Below, piece by piece: positions 35,146 to 43,302 of a DNA stretch of 64,000 bases (positions are counted from its first letter, which is position 1; each line of letters begins with the position of its first letter). This DNA is from Streptomyces sp. GQFP (lineage in GTDB: Bacteria > Actinomycetota > Actinomycetes > Streptomycetales > Streptomycetaceae), in contig NZ_CP089312.1 in the NCBI RefSeq assembly GCF_021545335.1, positions 6,448,001-6,512,000 of the forward strand, given 5' to 3'. The translations under genes were made by a program, and so were the position numbers. Under the pieces are notes generated by a model. That model worked only from the letters and a program-made list of their open reading frames with translations. It searched no databases and was not told the DNA's origin.

Positions 35146-36594
35146 ATGGCAACGGCGCCCAGCGTCTCCTACTCGATCACGGTCCGGTTGGAGGTGCCCG
35201 CGAGCGGAACCGCGGTCTCTCAGATCACCACCGCCGTGGAGTCCTCCGGAGGCTCGGTGACCGGCCTCGACGTCACCGCCTCCGGCCACGAACTGCTCCG
35301 GATCGACGTCACCATCGCGGCCACCTCGACCGCGCACGCCGACGAGATCGTGCAGAAGCTCCGCGGCATCGAGGGCGTCACCCTCGGCAAGGTCTCGGAC
35401 CGTACGTTCCTCATGCACCTCGGCGGCAAGATCGAGATGCAGTCCAAGCACCCCATCCGCAACCGCGACGACCTCTCGATGATCTACACCCCGGGCGTGG
35501 CCCGCGTGTGCATGGCGATCGCCGAGAACCCCGAGGACGCCCGCCGCCTCACCATCAAGCGCAACACCGTCGCGGTCGTCACCGACGGCTCCGCGGTCCT
35601 CGGCCTCGGCAACATCGGCCCGATGGCCGCCATGCCGGTCATGGAGGGCAAGGCTGCCCTCTTCAAGCGCTTCGCCGACATCGACGCCTGGCCGATCTGC
35701 CTGGACACCCAGGACACCGACGAGATCGTCACGATCGTCAAGGCCATCGCCCCGGGCTTCGCCGGCATCAACCTGGAAGACATCTCGGCCCCGCGCTGCT
35801 TCGAGATCGAGGCCCGCCTCCGTGAGGCCCTCGACATCCCCGTCTTCCACGACGACCAGCACGGCACCGCGATCGTCGTCCTCGCCGCCCTCACCAACGC
35901 CCTGCGCGTCACGGGCAAGGCGATCGGCGACATCCGGGTCGTCATGTCCGGCGCCGGCGCGGCCGGTACGGCCATCCTCAAGCTGCTCATCGCGGCCGGC
36001 GTCAAGCAGGCGGTCGTCGCCGACATCCAGGGCGTCGTCCACGCGGGCCGCGCGGACCTGGTGAACGCGGCCCCCGACTCCCCGCTGCGCTGGATCGCCG
36101 ACAACACCAACCTGGAGGGCCTCACCGGCACCCTCAAGGAGGCCGTGCGCGGCGCCGACGTCTTCATCGGCGTCTCCGCCCCGAACGTCATCGACGGCGA
36201 CGACGTGGCCGCGATGGCGGACGACGCGATCGTGTTCGCGCTCGCGAATCCCGACCCCGAGGTCGACCCGGCGATCGCCCGTCAGACGGCGGCCGTCGTG
36301 GCCACCGGCCGCTCGGACTTCCCGAACCAGATCAACAACGTGCTGGTCTTCCCGGGTGTCTTCCGCGGCCTCCTGGACGCGCAGTCCCGCACGGTCAACA
36401 CCGAGATGATGCTCGCGGCGGCCACCGCACTCGCGAACGTCGTCACCGAGGACGAGCTGAACCCGAACTACATCGTGCCGAGCGTCTTCAACGACAAGGT
36501 CGCGGGCGCGGTGGCGGGTGCGGTGCGCGAGGCGGCGAAGGCCGCGGCGGCCGCCGAGCAGGCGTCCACACGGGCAGACGGGCACAATATGTGA
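35146..36594 (+). CDS. NAD(P)-dependent malic enzyme with N-terminal ACT domain
   Basis: 482 aa. Residues 8-85 form an ACT-like regulatory domain (VSYSITVRLEVPASGTAVSQ). The malic enzyme core follows: MIYTPGVARVC with the catalytic Tyr, EGKAALFKRFADIDAWPI, EDISAPRCFEIE and HDDQHGTAIV for metal and substrate binding, and a dinucleotide fold VMSGAGAAGTAILKLLI. It converts malate to pyruvate and CO2, feeding NADPH or gluconeogenic precursors. RBS AGAAGGAAG precedes the ATG. A possible RNA attenuator lies upstream. Confidence 0.93.
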   Translation: MATAPSVSYSITVRLEVPASGTAVSQITTAVESSGGSVTGLDVTASGHELLRIDVTIAATSTAHADEIVQKLRGIEGVTLGKVSDRTFLMHLGGKIEMQSKHPIRNRDDLSMIYTPGVARVCMAIAENPEDARRLTIKRNTVAVVTDGSAVLGLGNIGPMAAMPVMEGKAALFKRFADIDAWPICLDTQDTDEIVTIVKAIAPGFAGINLEDISAPRCFEIEARLREALDIPVFHDDQHGTAIVVLAALTNALRVTGKAIGDIRVVMSGAGAAGTAILKLLIAAGVKQAVVADIQGVVHAGRADLVNAAPDSPLRWIADNTNLEGLTGTLKEAVRGADVFIGVSAPNVIDGDDVAAMADDAIVFALANPDPEVDPAIARQTAAVVATGRSDFPNQINNVLVFPGVFRGLLDAQSRTVNTEMMLAAATALANVVTEDELNPNYIVPSVFNDKVAGAVAGAVREAAKAAAAAEQASTRADGHNM

Positions 36595-36702
36595 CGGTTG
36601 CCACGGGCCCCCGTACCGGCGCGTCGGGGGCACCCCGCCCCCGGGCGGCTCTAGGGTGGCGGCCAGACTCACCCCGCCCGGCCCCGGCCGGTGACGCTTT
36701 CC

Positions 36703-36742
36703 AGGTGACTCCCAAGGGTGTTCGTGTGACTCCCAGGGGTGC
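36703..36742 (+). repeat. Two direct repeats upstream of hupA
   Basis: GTGACTCCCAAGGGTG at about 36703 and GTGACTCCCAGGGGTG at about 36727 are separated by eight bases. They lie in the 326-bp gap before hupA, which otherwise shows no gene, and may be a regulatory site. Confidence 0.5.
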
Positions 36743-36920
36743 CGGATTGGCTTTCCCGCCGCAGGTGGGGGCAGGATGCGTCTTCGGGCGCGAGGGTCCG
36801 ACGACGGACCCGGGTCCGGGGACCCACCGAGGACCCTGGCAACATCGGCTTCGCTGTGCCCACCATGCGGCTCCGCCGCGGGGCACGCCTCAACAGCAAG
36901 AAGAACACGGGAGTAACGAC

Positions 36921-37202
36921 ATGAACCGCAGTGAGCTGGTGGCCGCGCTGGCCGACCGCGCCGAAGTGACTCGCAAGGACGCCGACGCCGTGCTGGCCGC
37001 GTTCGCCGAGACCGTCGGTGAGATCGTCGCCAAGGGCGACGAGAAGGTCACCATCCCCGGCTTCCTGACCTTCGAGCGCACCCACCGTGCCGCTCGCACC
37101 GCGCGCAACCCGCAGACCGGCGACCCGATCAACATCCCCGCCGGCTACAGCGTCAAGGTCTCCGCGGGCAGCAAGCTCAAGGAAGCGGCCAAGGGCAAGT
37201 AA
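36921..37202 (+). CDS. hupA: Nucleoid protein HU
   Basis: 93-aa HU: MNRSELVAALADRAEVTRKD at the N-terminus, GFLTFERTHRAARTARNPQT (DNA-binding arm) and GDPINIPAGYSVKVSAGSKL at the end, with no Lys/Ala-rich tail, so it is HupA rather than HupS. ATG 36921 has GGGAG upstream. The frame is open back to 36591, but that part is not HU and is ignored. Confidence 0.95.
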   Translation: MNRSELVAALADRAEVTRKDADAVLAAFAETVGEIVAKGDEKVTIPGFLTFERTHRAARTARNPQTGDPINIPAGYSVKVSAGSKLKEAAKGK

Positions 37203-37222
37203 CTTGCCCTAAGACTTGTAAC

Positions 37223-37269
37223 ACGCCAATGGGGCGGCCCCCGGAGTTCGGGTGCCGCCCCATTGGCGT
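37223..37269 (+). terminator. Terminator after hupA
   Basis: 16-bp perfect stem ACGCCAATGGGGCGGC / GCCGCCCCATTGGCGT with a 15-nt loop. Confidence 0.8.
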
Positions 37270-37290
37270 TGCTGTCACCAAGGCCTCAAA

Positions 37291-37330
37291 CTCCCCCACT
37301 CTCGGCTTCGCTCGAGCGGGGGGACCCCCA
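37291..37330. repeat. CTCCCCCACTCTCGGCTTCG-type intergenic repeat
   Basis: CTCCCCCACTCTCGGCTTCG followed by CTCGAGCGGGGGGACCCCCA, a form I recognise as common between Streptomyces genes. It can fold back through CCCCC/GGGGG and lies at the 3' end of murA. Confidence 0.6.
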
Positions 37331-37347
37331 GGCCGGGCTGAAAATAC

Positions 37348-38694
37348 CTATCCGAGCGCCTTGCCCGGCAGCTCCACCTTCGCGCCCAACTCCACGAGCT
37401 TCTCCATGAAGTTCTCGTAGCCGCGGTTGATCAGGTCGATGCCGTGGACCCTGGAGGTGCCCTGGGCGGCCAGGGCCGCGATGAGGTACGAGAAGCCGCC
37501 CCGGAGGTCCGGGATGACCAGGTCGGCGCCCTGGAGGCGCGTGGGGCCCGACACGACCGCCGAGTGGAGGAAGTTGCGCTGCCCGAAGCGGCAGTGGGAG
37601 CCGCCGAGGCACTCGCGGTAGAGCTGGATGTGCGCGCCCATCTGGTTCAGCGCCGACGTGAAGCCGAGCCGGGACTCGTACACCGTCTCGTGGACGATGG
37701 ACAGGCCCGTCGCCTGCGTCAGGGCGACGACCAGCGGCTGCTGCCAGTCCGTCTGGAAGCCCGGGTGTACGTCCGTTTCGAGGGCGATGGACTTCAACTG
37801 GCCGCCCGGGTGCCAGAAGCGGATGCCCTCGTCGTCGATCTCGAAGGCCCCGCCGACCTTCCGGTAGGTGTTCAGGAACGTCATCATCGAGCGCTGCTGG
37901 GCGCCGCGGACGTAGATGTTCCCCTCGGTCGCCAGCGCCGCCGACGCCCACGAGGCGGCCTCCAGCCGGTCCGGGAGGGCCGCGTGGTTGTAGCCGTCGA
38001 GCTTGTCGACACCGGTGACACGGATCGTGCGGTCGGTGTCCATGGCGATGATCGCGCCCATCTTCTGCAGTACGCAGATGAGGTCCTCGATCTCCGGCTC
38101 CACGGCCGCGTTGGACAGCTCCGTGACGCCCTCCGCCAGCACCGCCGTCAGCAGCACCTGCTCGGTCGCGCCCACGGACGGATACGGCAGGGCGATCTTC
38201 GTACCGCGCAGCCGCTGCGGGGCCTCCAGGTACTGACCGTCCGCCCGCTTCTCGATCGTCGCGCCGAACTTCCGCAGCACCTCGAAGTGGAAGTCGATCG
38301 GCCGGCCGCCGATGTCACAGCCGCCGAGACCCGGGATGAACGCGTGCCCGAGCCGGTGCAGAAGGGGGCCGCAGAAGAGGATCGGGATACGGCTCGAACC
38401 CGCGTGCGCGTCGATGTCGGCGACGTTGGCGCTCTCCACATGCGACGGGTCCATGATCAGCTCGCCGGGCTCCTCGCCCGGCCGGACCGTCACCCCGTGC
38501 AGCTGGAGCAGCCCGCGCACGACACGGACGTCACGGATGTCGGGGACATTGCGCAGTCGACTTGGCGCACTGCCCAGCAGGGCGGCCACCATGGCCTTCG
38601 GTACGAGGTTCTTCGCACCGCGGACACGGATCTCGCCCTCCAGCGGGGTGCCGCCGTGGACAAGCAGTACGTCGTCTGTGCCGTTGACCGTCAT
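37348..38694 (-). CDS. murA: UDP-N-acetylglucosamine 1-carboxyvinyltransferase
   Basis: 448-aa EPSP-synthase-fold enzyme for the first committed step of peptidoglycan synthesis. The substrate-binding N-terminus is clear (LLVHGGTPLEGEIRVRGAKN) and the active-site loop keeps Cys (FIPGLGGCDIGGRPIDFHFE), so fosfomycin sensitivity at the target level is expected, unlike Mycobacterium, which has Asp. ATG 38694 (MTVNGTDDVLL) is preferred; the frame extends to 38880, but that part is not conserved-looking. The roughly 300 bases between murA and the next gene hold both divergent promoters; no clear boxes were seen. Confidence 0.93.
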   Translation of the reverse strand: MTVNGTDDVLLVHGGTPLEGEIRVRGAKNLVPKAMVAALLGSAPSRLRNVPDIRDVRVVRGLLQLHGVTVRPGEEPGELIMDPSHVESANVADIDAHAGSSRIPILFCGPLLHRLGHAFIPGLGGCDIGGRPIDFHFEVLRKFGATIEKRADGQYLEAPQRLRGTKIALPYPSVGATEQVLLTAVLAEGVTELSNAAVEPEIEDLICVLQKMGAIIAMDTDRTIRVTGVDKLDGYNHAALPDRLEAASWASAALATEGNIYVRGAQQRSMMTFLNTYRKVGGAFEIDDEGIRFWHPGGQLKSIALETDVHPGFQTDWQQPLVVALTQATGLSIVHETVYESRLGFTSALNQMGAHIQLYRECLGGSHCRFGQRNFLHSAVVSGPTRLQGADLVIPDLRGGFSYLIAALAAQGTSRVHGIDLINRGYENFMEKLVELGAKVELPGKALG

Positions 38695-38996
38695 GTATCT
38701 CGCGTTCCGATGAGTTGGGCGGGGGTGTTGGGCGGGCCCGTCGTGCAGGACGCGGTCGTACAGGCACGCGCAGGAGCCGAAGAGACAGGGTAATCGCCGT
38801 ACACCCCCCTTCTGTAAGCCCAAGCGCCGCCCAGCCGTGTCATAGCTTTGCCACAACACGAACCGTTCGCCGCCGGGCACATGCGGTCACCGGCGCTGCC
38901 ATGCGCCCGCCCCGCTTCCCCGTGCCCTGAGCTGCGTTCACTCGGGTACCCCGATTGGCTCCCCGCACCGGGGGAAGATGCGGGATCATGTCAGGC

Positions 38997-39572
38997 ATGA
39001 CCGAGGTGTCCTCGCTCACAGGGCGGCTGCTCGTGGCAACGCCGGCCCTGGCGGACCCGAACTTCGACAGAGCGGTGGTGCTCCTTCTCGACCACGACGC
39101 GAAGGGCTCCCTCGGTGTCGTCCTCAACCGGCCCACCCCGGTGGAGGTCGAGGACATCCTGGAGGGCTGGGCGGAACTCGCCGGCGAACCCGGGGTCGTC
39201 TTCCAGGGCGGCCCGGTCGCGCTGGACTCGGCGCTCGGCATCGCGGTCATCCCCGGCGGCGGGATGTCCGGGGAGCGCACCCCGCTCGGCTGGCGGCGTG
39301 TGCACGGCGCGATCGGCCTCGTCGACCTGGAGGCCCCGCCCGAACTGCTCGCCAAGGCGCTCGGCTCGCTGCGCATCTTCGCCGGGTACTCGGGCTGGGG
39401 ACCGGGCCAGCTGCAGGACGAGCTGACGGACGGTGCCTGGTACGTCGTCGAGTCGGAGCCGGGGGACGTCTCCTCCCCGTCCCCGGAACGCCTGTGGCGC
39501 GAGGTGCTCAGACGCCAGCGCAGTGAACTCGCGATGGTCGCCACGTACCCGGACGACCCTTCGCTCAACTGA
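38997..39572 (+). CDS. YqgE/AlgH family (UPF0301) protein
   Basis: 191 aa. Characteristic segments: SSLTGRLLVATPALADPNFD at the N-terminus, SLGVVLNRPTPVEVEDIL, VFQGGPVALDSALGIAVIPG and FAGYSGWGPGQLQDEL. Biochemical function is unknown for the family. ATG 38997 is used because the family begins here; ATG 38988 three codons upstream is equally possible, and neither has a strong RBS. Confidence 0.9.
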   Translation: MTEVSSLTGRLLVATPALADPNFDRAVVLLLDHDAKGSLGVVLNRPTPVEVEDILEGWAELAGEPGVVFQGGPVALDSALGIAVIPGGGMSGERTPLGWRRVHGAIGLVDLEAPPELLAKALGSLRIFAGYSGWGPGQLQDELTDGAWYVVESEPGDVSSPSPERLWREVLRRQRSELAMVATYPDDPSLN

Positions 39573-39588
39573 GGGCTGTGACCTTCAG

Positions 39589-39594
39589 TACCCT
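39589..39594 (+). promoter_or_regulatory. -10 box of DUF3039 gene, leaderless type
   Basis: TACCCT lies eight bases before ATG 39603 with no Shine-Dalgarno sequence. Confidence 0.45.
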
Positions 39595-39602
39595 TGGCGG
39601 TT

Positions 39603-39899
39603 ATGAGCACTCTTGAGCCTGAGACCCAGCCCCAGCGCGGGACTGGTACGGGGACCCTCGTCGAACCGGCGCCGCAGACCTCGCACGGCGACGGCGACCA
39701 CGAGCGCTTCGCCCACTACGTCCAGAAGGACAAGATCATGGCGAGCGCCCTCGACGGGACTCCCGTCGTGGCGCTGTGCGGCAAGGTGTGGGTGCCGGGC
39801 CGCGACCCGAAGAAGTACCCGGTGTGTCCCATGTGCAAGGAGATCTACGAGTCCATGGGCTCCGGCGGCGACGAGGGCAAGGGCGACGGCAAGAAGTAG
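39603..39899 (+). CDS. DUF3039 family small zinc-finger-like protein
   Basis: 98 aa. The core YVQKDKIMASALDGTPVVAL is followed by CGKVWVPGRDPKKYPVCPMC, which places three Cys residues as a probable metal site; the tail is acidic and Gly/Lys-rich. The family is restricted to actinobacteria and is of unknown function. ATG 39603 is favoured over the frame extension because a -10 box sits at the right distance for a leaderless transcript. Confidence 0.85.
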   Translation: MSTLEPETQPQRGTGTGTLVEPAPQTSHGDGDHERFAHYVQKDKIMASALDGTPVVALCGKVWVPGRDPKKYPVCPMCKEIYESMGSGGDEGKGDGKK

Positions 39900-39931
39900 G
39901 GCCGCGCGCTGGTCGGTTGTTCAGTAGGGAG

Positions 39932-39968
39932 AGGTCCCCAGGGTGCGTTTTGCGTGCCCTGGGGACCT
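39932..39968 (+). terminator. Terminator after the DUF3039 gene
   Basis: 12-bp stem AGGTCCCCAGGG / CCCTGGGGACCT around a GC-flanked loop, followed by TTTG. Confidence 0.8.
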
Positions 39969-40022
39969 TTGCGCTGTCTGTCGTTGCACGGGGTGCTTCG
40001 GCCGGTCACAGAGTGGTGGAGA

Positions 40023-40067
40023 CGTGGTCAAGACCTCTTGTGGCCATGTCCATGTAGTCCATAACCT
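40023..40067 (+). promoter_or_regulatory. Promoter of the sugar importer with a probable DasR (dre) operator
   Basis: CGTGGTCAAGACCTCT (40023-40038) matches the dre consensus AGTGGTCTAGACCACT at 13 of 16 positions. It directly abuts a likely -35 (TTGTGG, 40038-40043), with TAACCT (40062-40067) as -10 after 18 bases. DasR, the GlcN-6-P-responsive GntR regulator, would block RNA polymerase here. Confidence 0.6.
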
Positions 40068-40135
40068 CCGTGGTGTTGTGCAGAGCGAAACATCCATTGC
40101 GCATGTTGCAACGCTTTTACCGGAGGAAACGCCAG

Positions 40136-41461
40136 ATGAAGCACTCTGTCCGATCTGTTCGATCTGCTCGGCTGGTCGCCTCCGTGGCCGCCCTGGCCCT
40201 CGCCGGGCTCACTGCCACCGCATGTGCCCCCGAAACCTCGGACAACTCCTCCTCCGGCAAGGACGAGCAGACCGGCACCCTGCGCGTGTGGCTCTTCCAG
40301 GAGGTCGGCAACGCCCCGAAGGAGAAGGTCGTCACCTCGGTCGTCGACGCCTTCGAGAAGGCCCACAAGGGCGCCGAGGTCAAGATCGAGTACATCCCCG
40401 TCGAGACCCGCGCCCAGCGCATCAAGGCCGCCTTCAACGACCCGAAGAGCGCCCCCGACGTCATCGAGTACGGCAACACGGACACCGCCGGTTACGTCGC
40501 CGACGGCGGACTCCTCGACATCAGCAAGGAGTTCGCGGCCTGGGACGAGTCGTCGGACACCGACCCGACTGCCCGTCAGTCCGTCACCGTCGACGGCAAG
40601 GTCTACGGCGCCCCCTTCTTCGTGGGTGTCCGCGCCCTGTACTACCGCACCGACATCTTCAAGGAACTCGGCCTCGAAGTCCCCAAGACCCTGGCCGAGT
40701 TGACCGAGACCGCCCACGCGATCCGCGCGGCCAGGCCCGACCTGTACGGCATCGCGGTCGGCGGCGCCTACACGTACGGCGCGATGCCGTTCGTCTGGGC
40801 CAACGGCGGCGAACTCGCCACCGGCCGGGGCGGATCGTACGCCTCCGCCATCGACAGCACCGCCTCCCAGAAGGGCATCAAGGCCTACACGTCCCTCTTC
40901 GGCGACGACAACTGTCCCGCCGCCAAGTGCGCGGGCATGAGCGGCAACGACAGCGTCACCGCCTTCGCCGCGGGCAAGGCCGGCATGGTGATCGGCGGCG
41001 ACTTCAGCCACACGGCCGTCGAGGCGGGCAAGGCGAAGGGCAAGTACGCGGTCGTACCGCTGCCGGGTGTCACGGCCGGCTCGGTGGCGCCGGCGTTCGC
41101 GGGCGGGAACAACCTCGGTGTGCTGAACAGCACTTCGCATCGCACGCTCGCGGTGCAACTGATGGAACAGCTCGCCTCGAAGCAGACGCAGACGGAGCTT
41201 TTCGACGCGATGGGCTTTCTGCCCACGTTCGCGGACACGCGGGCCGTGGTCGCCAAGAAGGAGCCGTTTGTCGCGCCGTTCGTGAAGACGCTGACTGCGG
41301 GTACGAAGTTCGTGCCGGCTTCTCCCGCGTGGTCGCAGATCGACTCGTCGTCGGTGTTGCCGACGATGTTCCAGGAGATCGTCAGCGGTAAGAAGGATGT
41401 TGCTGCGGCTTCTGCTGACGCGGCGAAGAAGATGGATGACGCGTTTGGGTCTGTGGGGTGA
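40136..41461 (+). CDS. Sugar ABC transporter solute-binding lipoprotein
   Basis: 441 aa. The signal peptide ends in a lipobox-like LTATAC (Cys about 29), so it should be a membrane-anchored lipoprotein. The remainder is a family-1 extracellular binding protein (LRVWLFQEVGNAPKEKVVTS, DVIEYGNTDTAGYVADGGLL, FVGVRALYYRTDIFKELGLE). ATG 40136 has GGAGG nine bases upstream. It is followed by two permeases and a GH20 hexosaminidase in one operon, pointing to chitobiose or another GlcNAc-containing sugar as substrate. No ATPase gene is present; a shared ATPase such as MsiK is the usual solution in Streptomyces. Confidence 0.88.
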   Translation: MKHSVRSVRSARLVASVAALALAGLTATACAPETSDNSSSGKDEQTGTLRVWLFQEVGNAPKEKVVTSVVDAFEKAHKGAEVKIEYIPVETRAQRIKAAFNDPKSAPDVIEYGNTDTAGYVADGGLLDISKEFAAWDESSDTDPTARQSVTVDGKVYGAPFFVGVRALYYRTDIFKELGLEVPKTLAELTETAHAIRAARPDLYGIAVGGAYTYGAMPFVWANGGELATGRGGSYASAIDSTASQKGIKAYTSLFGDDNCPAAKCAGMSGNDSVTAFAAGKAGMVIGGDFSHTAVEAGKAKGKYAVVPLPGVTAGSVAPAFAGGNNLGVLNSTSHRTLAVQLMEQLASKQTQTELFDAMGFLPTFADTRAVVAKKEPFVAPFVKTLTAGTKFVPASPAWSQIDSSSVLPTMFQEIVSGKKDVAAASADAAKKMDDAFGSVG

Positions 41462-42417
41462 CGGCGCCTACTCGGGTGGGGGGTGCGGAGGGTTTGCGCG
41501 TGCCGGTCCGTCGTGGCTTGTCGCGCAGTTCCCCGCGCCCCTGGGGTAGGACCAGTGTCCCCTGGCTTTATCTTGCCCCTGCTCTTGTCGTCCTTGGTGG
41601 GCTTCTCCTCTACCCCATTTATCAGCTTGGGTTGATCTCGTTCTTTGACTACACCCAGGCTCAGGTCAGTGGCGGTAAGCCGACCACCTTCGAGGGGCTT
41701 GCCAACTACCGGGAGATCTTTTCTGACTCCCAGTTCTGGCAGGTGCTGCTGGCGACCGTGCTCTTCGCGGCGGCCTGTGTGGTGTCCACGCTCTCCGTCG
41801 GGTGTGCGCTGGCCGTGCTGCTGACTCGTGTTCGTGCGCTGCCCCGGCTCGCGTTGATGCTGGCGGCGCTCGGGGCGTGGGCGACGCCCGCGGTCACCGG
41901 GTCCACCGTGTGGCTGTTTCTGTTCGACCCCGACTTCGGGCCCGTCAACCGGATGCTGGGCCTCGGCGACTACTCGTGGACGTACGGCCGGCTGAGCGCC
42001 TTCTTCCTGGTGCTGCTCGAAGTGGTGTGGTGCTCCTTCCCGTTCGTGATGGTCACGGTGTACGCGGGGATCCGCGCCGTACCGGCCGAGGTGCTGGAGG
42101 CGGCGGCTTTGGACGGCGCGTCCCAACTGCGCATCTGGCGCTCGGTGCTGGCGCCGATGCTCCGCCCGATCCTGGTGGTCGTCACCATCCAGTCGGTCAT
42201 CTGGGACTTCAAGGTCTTCACGCAGATCTATGTGATGACGAACGGCGGCGGTATCGCCGGCCAGAACCTGACCCTCAACGTCTACGCCTACCAACAGGCC
42301 TTCGCCTCCTCCCAGTACAGCCTCGGCTCGGCGATCGGGATCGTGATGCTGCTGATCCTGCTCGCCGTGACGCTCGTGTATCTGCGGCTGCTGCGCAGGC
42401 AGGGAGAGGAACTGTGA
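41458..42417 (+). CDS. Sugar ABC transporter permease, first subunit
   Basis: 319 aa with six membrane helices and the EAA loop (EVLEAAALDGASQLRIWRSV). The GTG start overlaps the binding-protein stop (GTGA). The cytoplasmic N-terminus (RRGLSRSSPRPWGR) is encoded by a copy of the genomic GCGCAGTTCCCCGCGCCCC repeat, so this part is probably acquired sequence tolerated before helix 1. A TTG inside the repeat could also start translation. It pairs with the next permease. Confidence 0.85.
   Translation: MTAPTRVGGAEGLRVPVRRGLSRSSPRPWGRTSVPWLYLAPALVVLGGLLLYPIYQLGLISFFDYTQAQVSGGKPTTFEGLANYREIFSDSQFWQVLLATVLFAAACVVSTLSVGCALAVLLTRVRALPRLALMLAALGAWATPAVTGSTVWLFLFDPDFGPVNRMLGLGDYSWTYGRLSAFFLVLLEVVWCSFPFVMVTVYAGIRAVPAEVLEAAALDGASQLRIWRSVLAPMLRPILVVVTIQSVIWDFKVFTQIYVMTNGGGIAGQNLTLNVYAYQQAFASSQYSLGSAIGIVMLLILLAVTLVYLRLLRRQGEEL
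41509..41546 (+). repeat. GCGCAGTTCCCCGCGCCCC repeat within coding sequence
   Basis: CGTCGTGGCTTGTCGCGCAG followed by TTCCCCGCGCCCCTGGGG, nearly identical to the intergenic copy at about 63623-63660. It lies in frame at the start of the permease gene. Confidence 0.75.
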
Positions 42418-43295
42418 TGTCCGGCAACGTTGTCCAAGGTGTCCGGGGCCTGCGTGGCGTCCAGCGGTTCGTACGGCGGCCCTGGCGGCTGGCCGCCGAG
42501 GTGTCGGCGCTGCTGATCGCGGCCGTCGTCGCCTTCCCCCTCTACTGGATGGTGCTCAGCGCCTTCAAACCGGCTGGCGAGATCGAGTCGACGGAGCCTC
42601 GGCCCTGGACACTGGAACCGTCCCTGGACTCCTTCCGGCGGGTCTTCGGACAGCAGGAATTCGGCCGTTACTTTCTCAACAGCCTTGTGGTCGCCTGCTC
42701 GGTGGTCGTCGTCTCGGCGCTGATCGCGTTTCTCGCGGCGACCGCGGTGACCCGATTCCGGTTCCGATTCCGGACCACCCTGCTGATCATGTTCCTGGTG
42801 GCCCAGATGGTGCCCGTGGAGGCGCTCACCATCCCGCTGTTCTTCCTCATGCGGGACTTCGGACAGCTGAACACGCTGGGTGCCCTGATCCTGCCGCACA
42901 TCGCCTTCTCGCTGCCCTTCGCGATCTGGATGCTGCGGGGCTTTGTGAAGGCCGTTCCGGAGGCCCTTGAGGAGGCCGCGTACATCGACGGGGCCAGCCG
43001 GTCGCGATTCCTGTGGCAGATCCTTTTCCCGCTGGTCTTCCCGGGGTTGGTGGCCACGAGCGTGTTCTCCTTCATCTCGGCCTGGAACGACTTCCTGTTC
43101 GCCAAGTCGTTCATCATCAGCGACACCTCCCAGTCGACGCTGCCGATGGCCCTGCTGGTCTTCTACAAGCCCGACGACCCGGACTGGGGCGGCGTGATGG
43201 CCGCCTCCACGGTGATGACGATCCCGGTGCTGGTGTTCTTCGTACTCGTACAGCGCCGACTGGTGTCGGGGCTCGGTGGAGCGGTAAAGGACTGA
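42417..43295 (+). CDS. Sugar ABC transporter permease, second subunit
   Basis: 292 aa with six membrane helices. ATG 42417 overlaps the previous stop (TGATG). The EAA loop is clear (EALEEAAYIDGASRSRFLWQ, then ILFPLVFPG) and family segments are present (FPLYWMVLSAFKPAGEI, LIMFLVAQMVPVEALTIPLF). It completes the transmembrane pore with the preceding permease. Confidence 0.9.
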   Translation: MSGNVVQGVRGLRGVQRFVRRPWRLAAEVSALLIAAVVAFPLYWMVLSAFKPAGEIESTEPRPWTLEPSLDSFRRVFGQQEFGRYFLNSLVVACSVVVVSALIAFLAATAVTRFRFRFRTTLLIMFLVAQMVPVEALTIPLFFLMRDFGQLNTLGALILPHIAFSLPFAIWMLRGFVKAVPEALEEAAYIDGASRSRFLWQILFPLVFPGLVATSVFSFISAWNDFLFAKSFIISDTSQSTLPMALLVFYKPDDPDWGGVMAASTVMTIPVLVFFVLVQRRLVSGLGGAVKD

Positions 43296-43302
43296 GGCTG
43301 AC

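Noticed and set aside
36591..36920. N-terminal extension of HU overlapping the malic enzyme stop
   Set aside because: No HU-like sequence; ATG 36921 has a good RBS and gives the normal 93-aa HU.
40068..40135. Second LacI-type operator near GTTGCAACGC before the binding-protein gene
   Set aside because: The symmetry is too short (GTTGCAAC) and off-centre compared with LacI-family sites.
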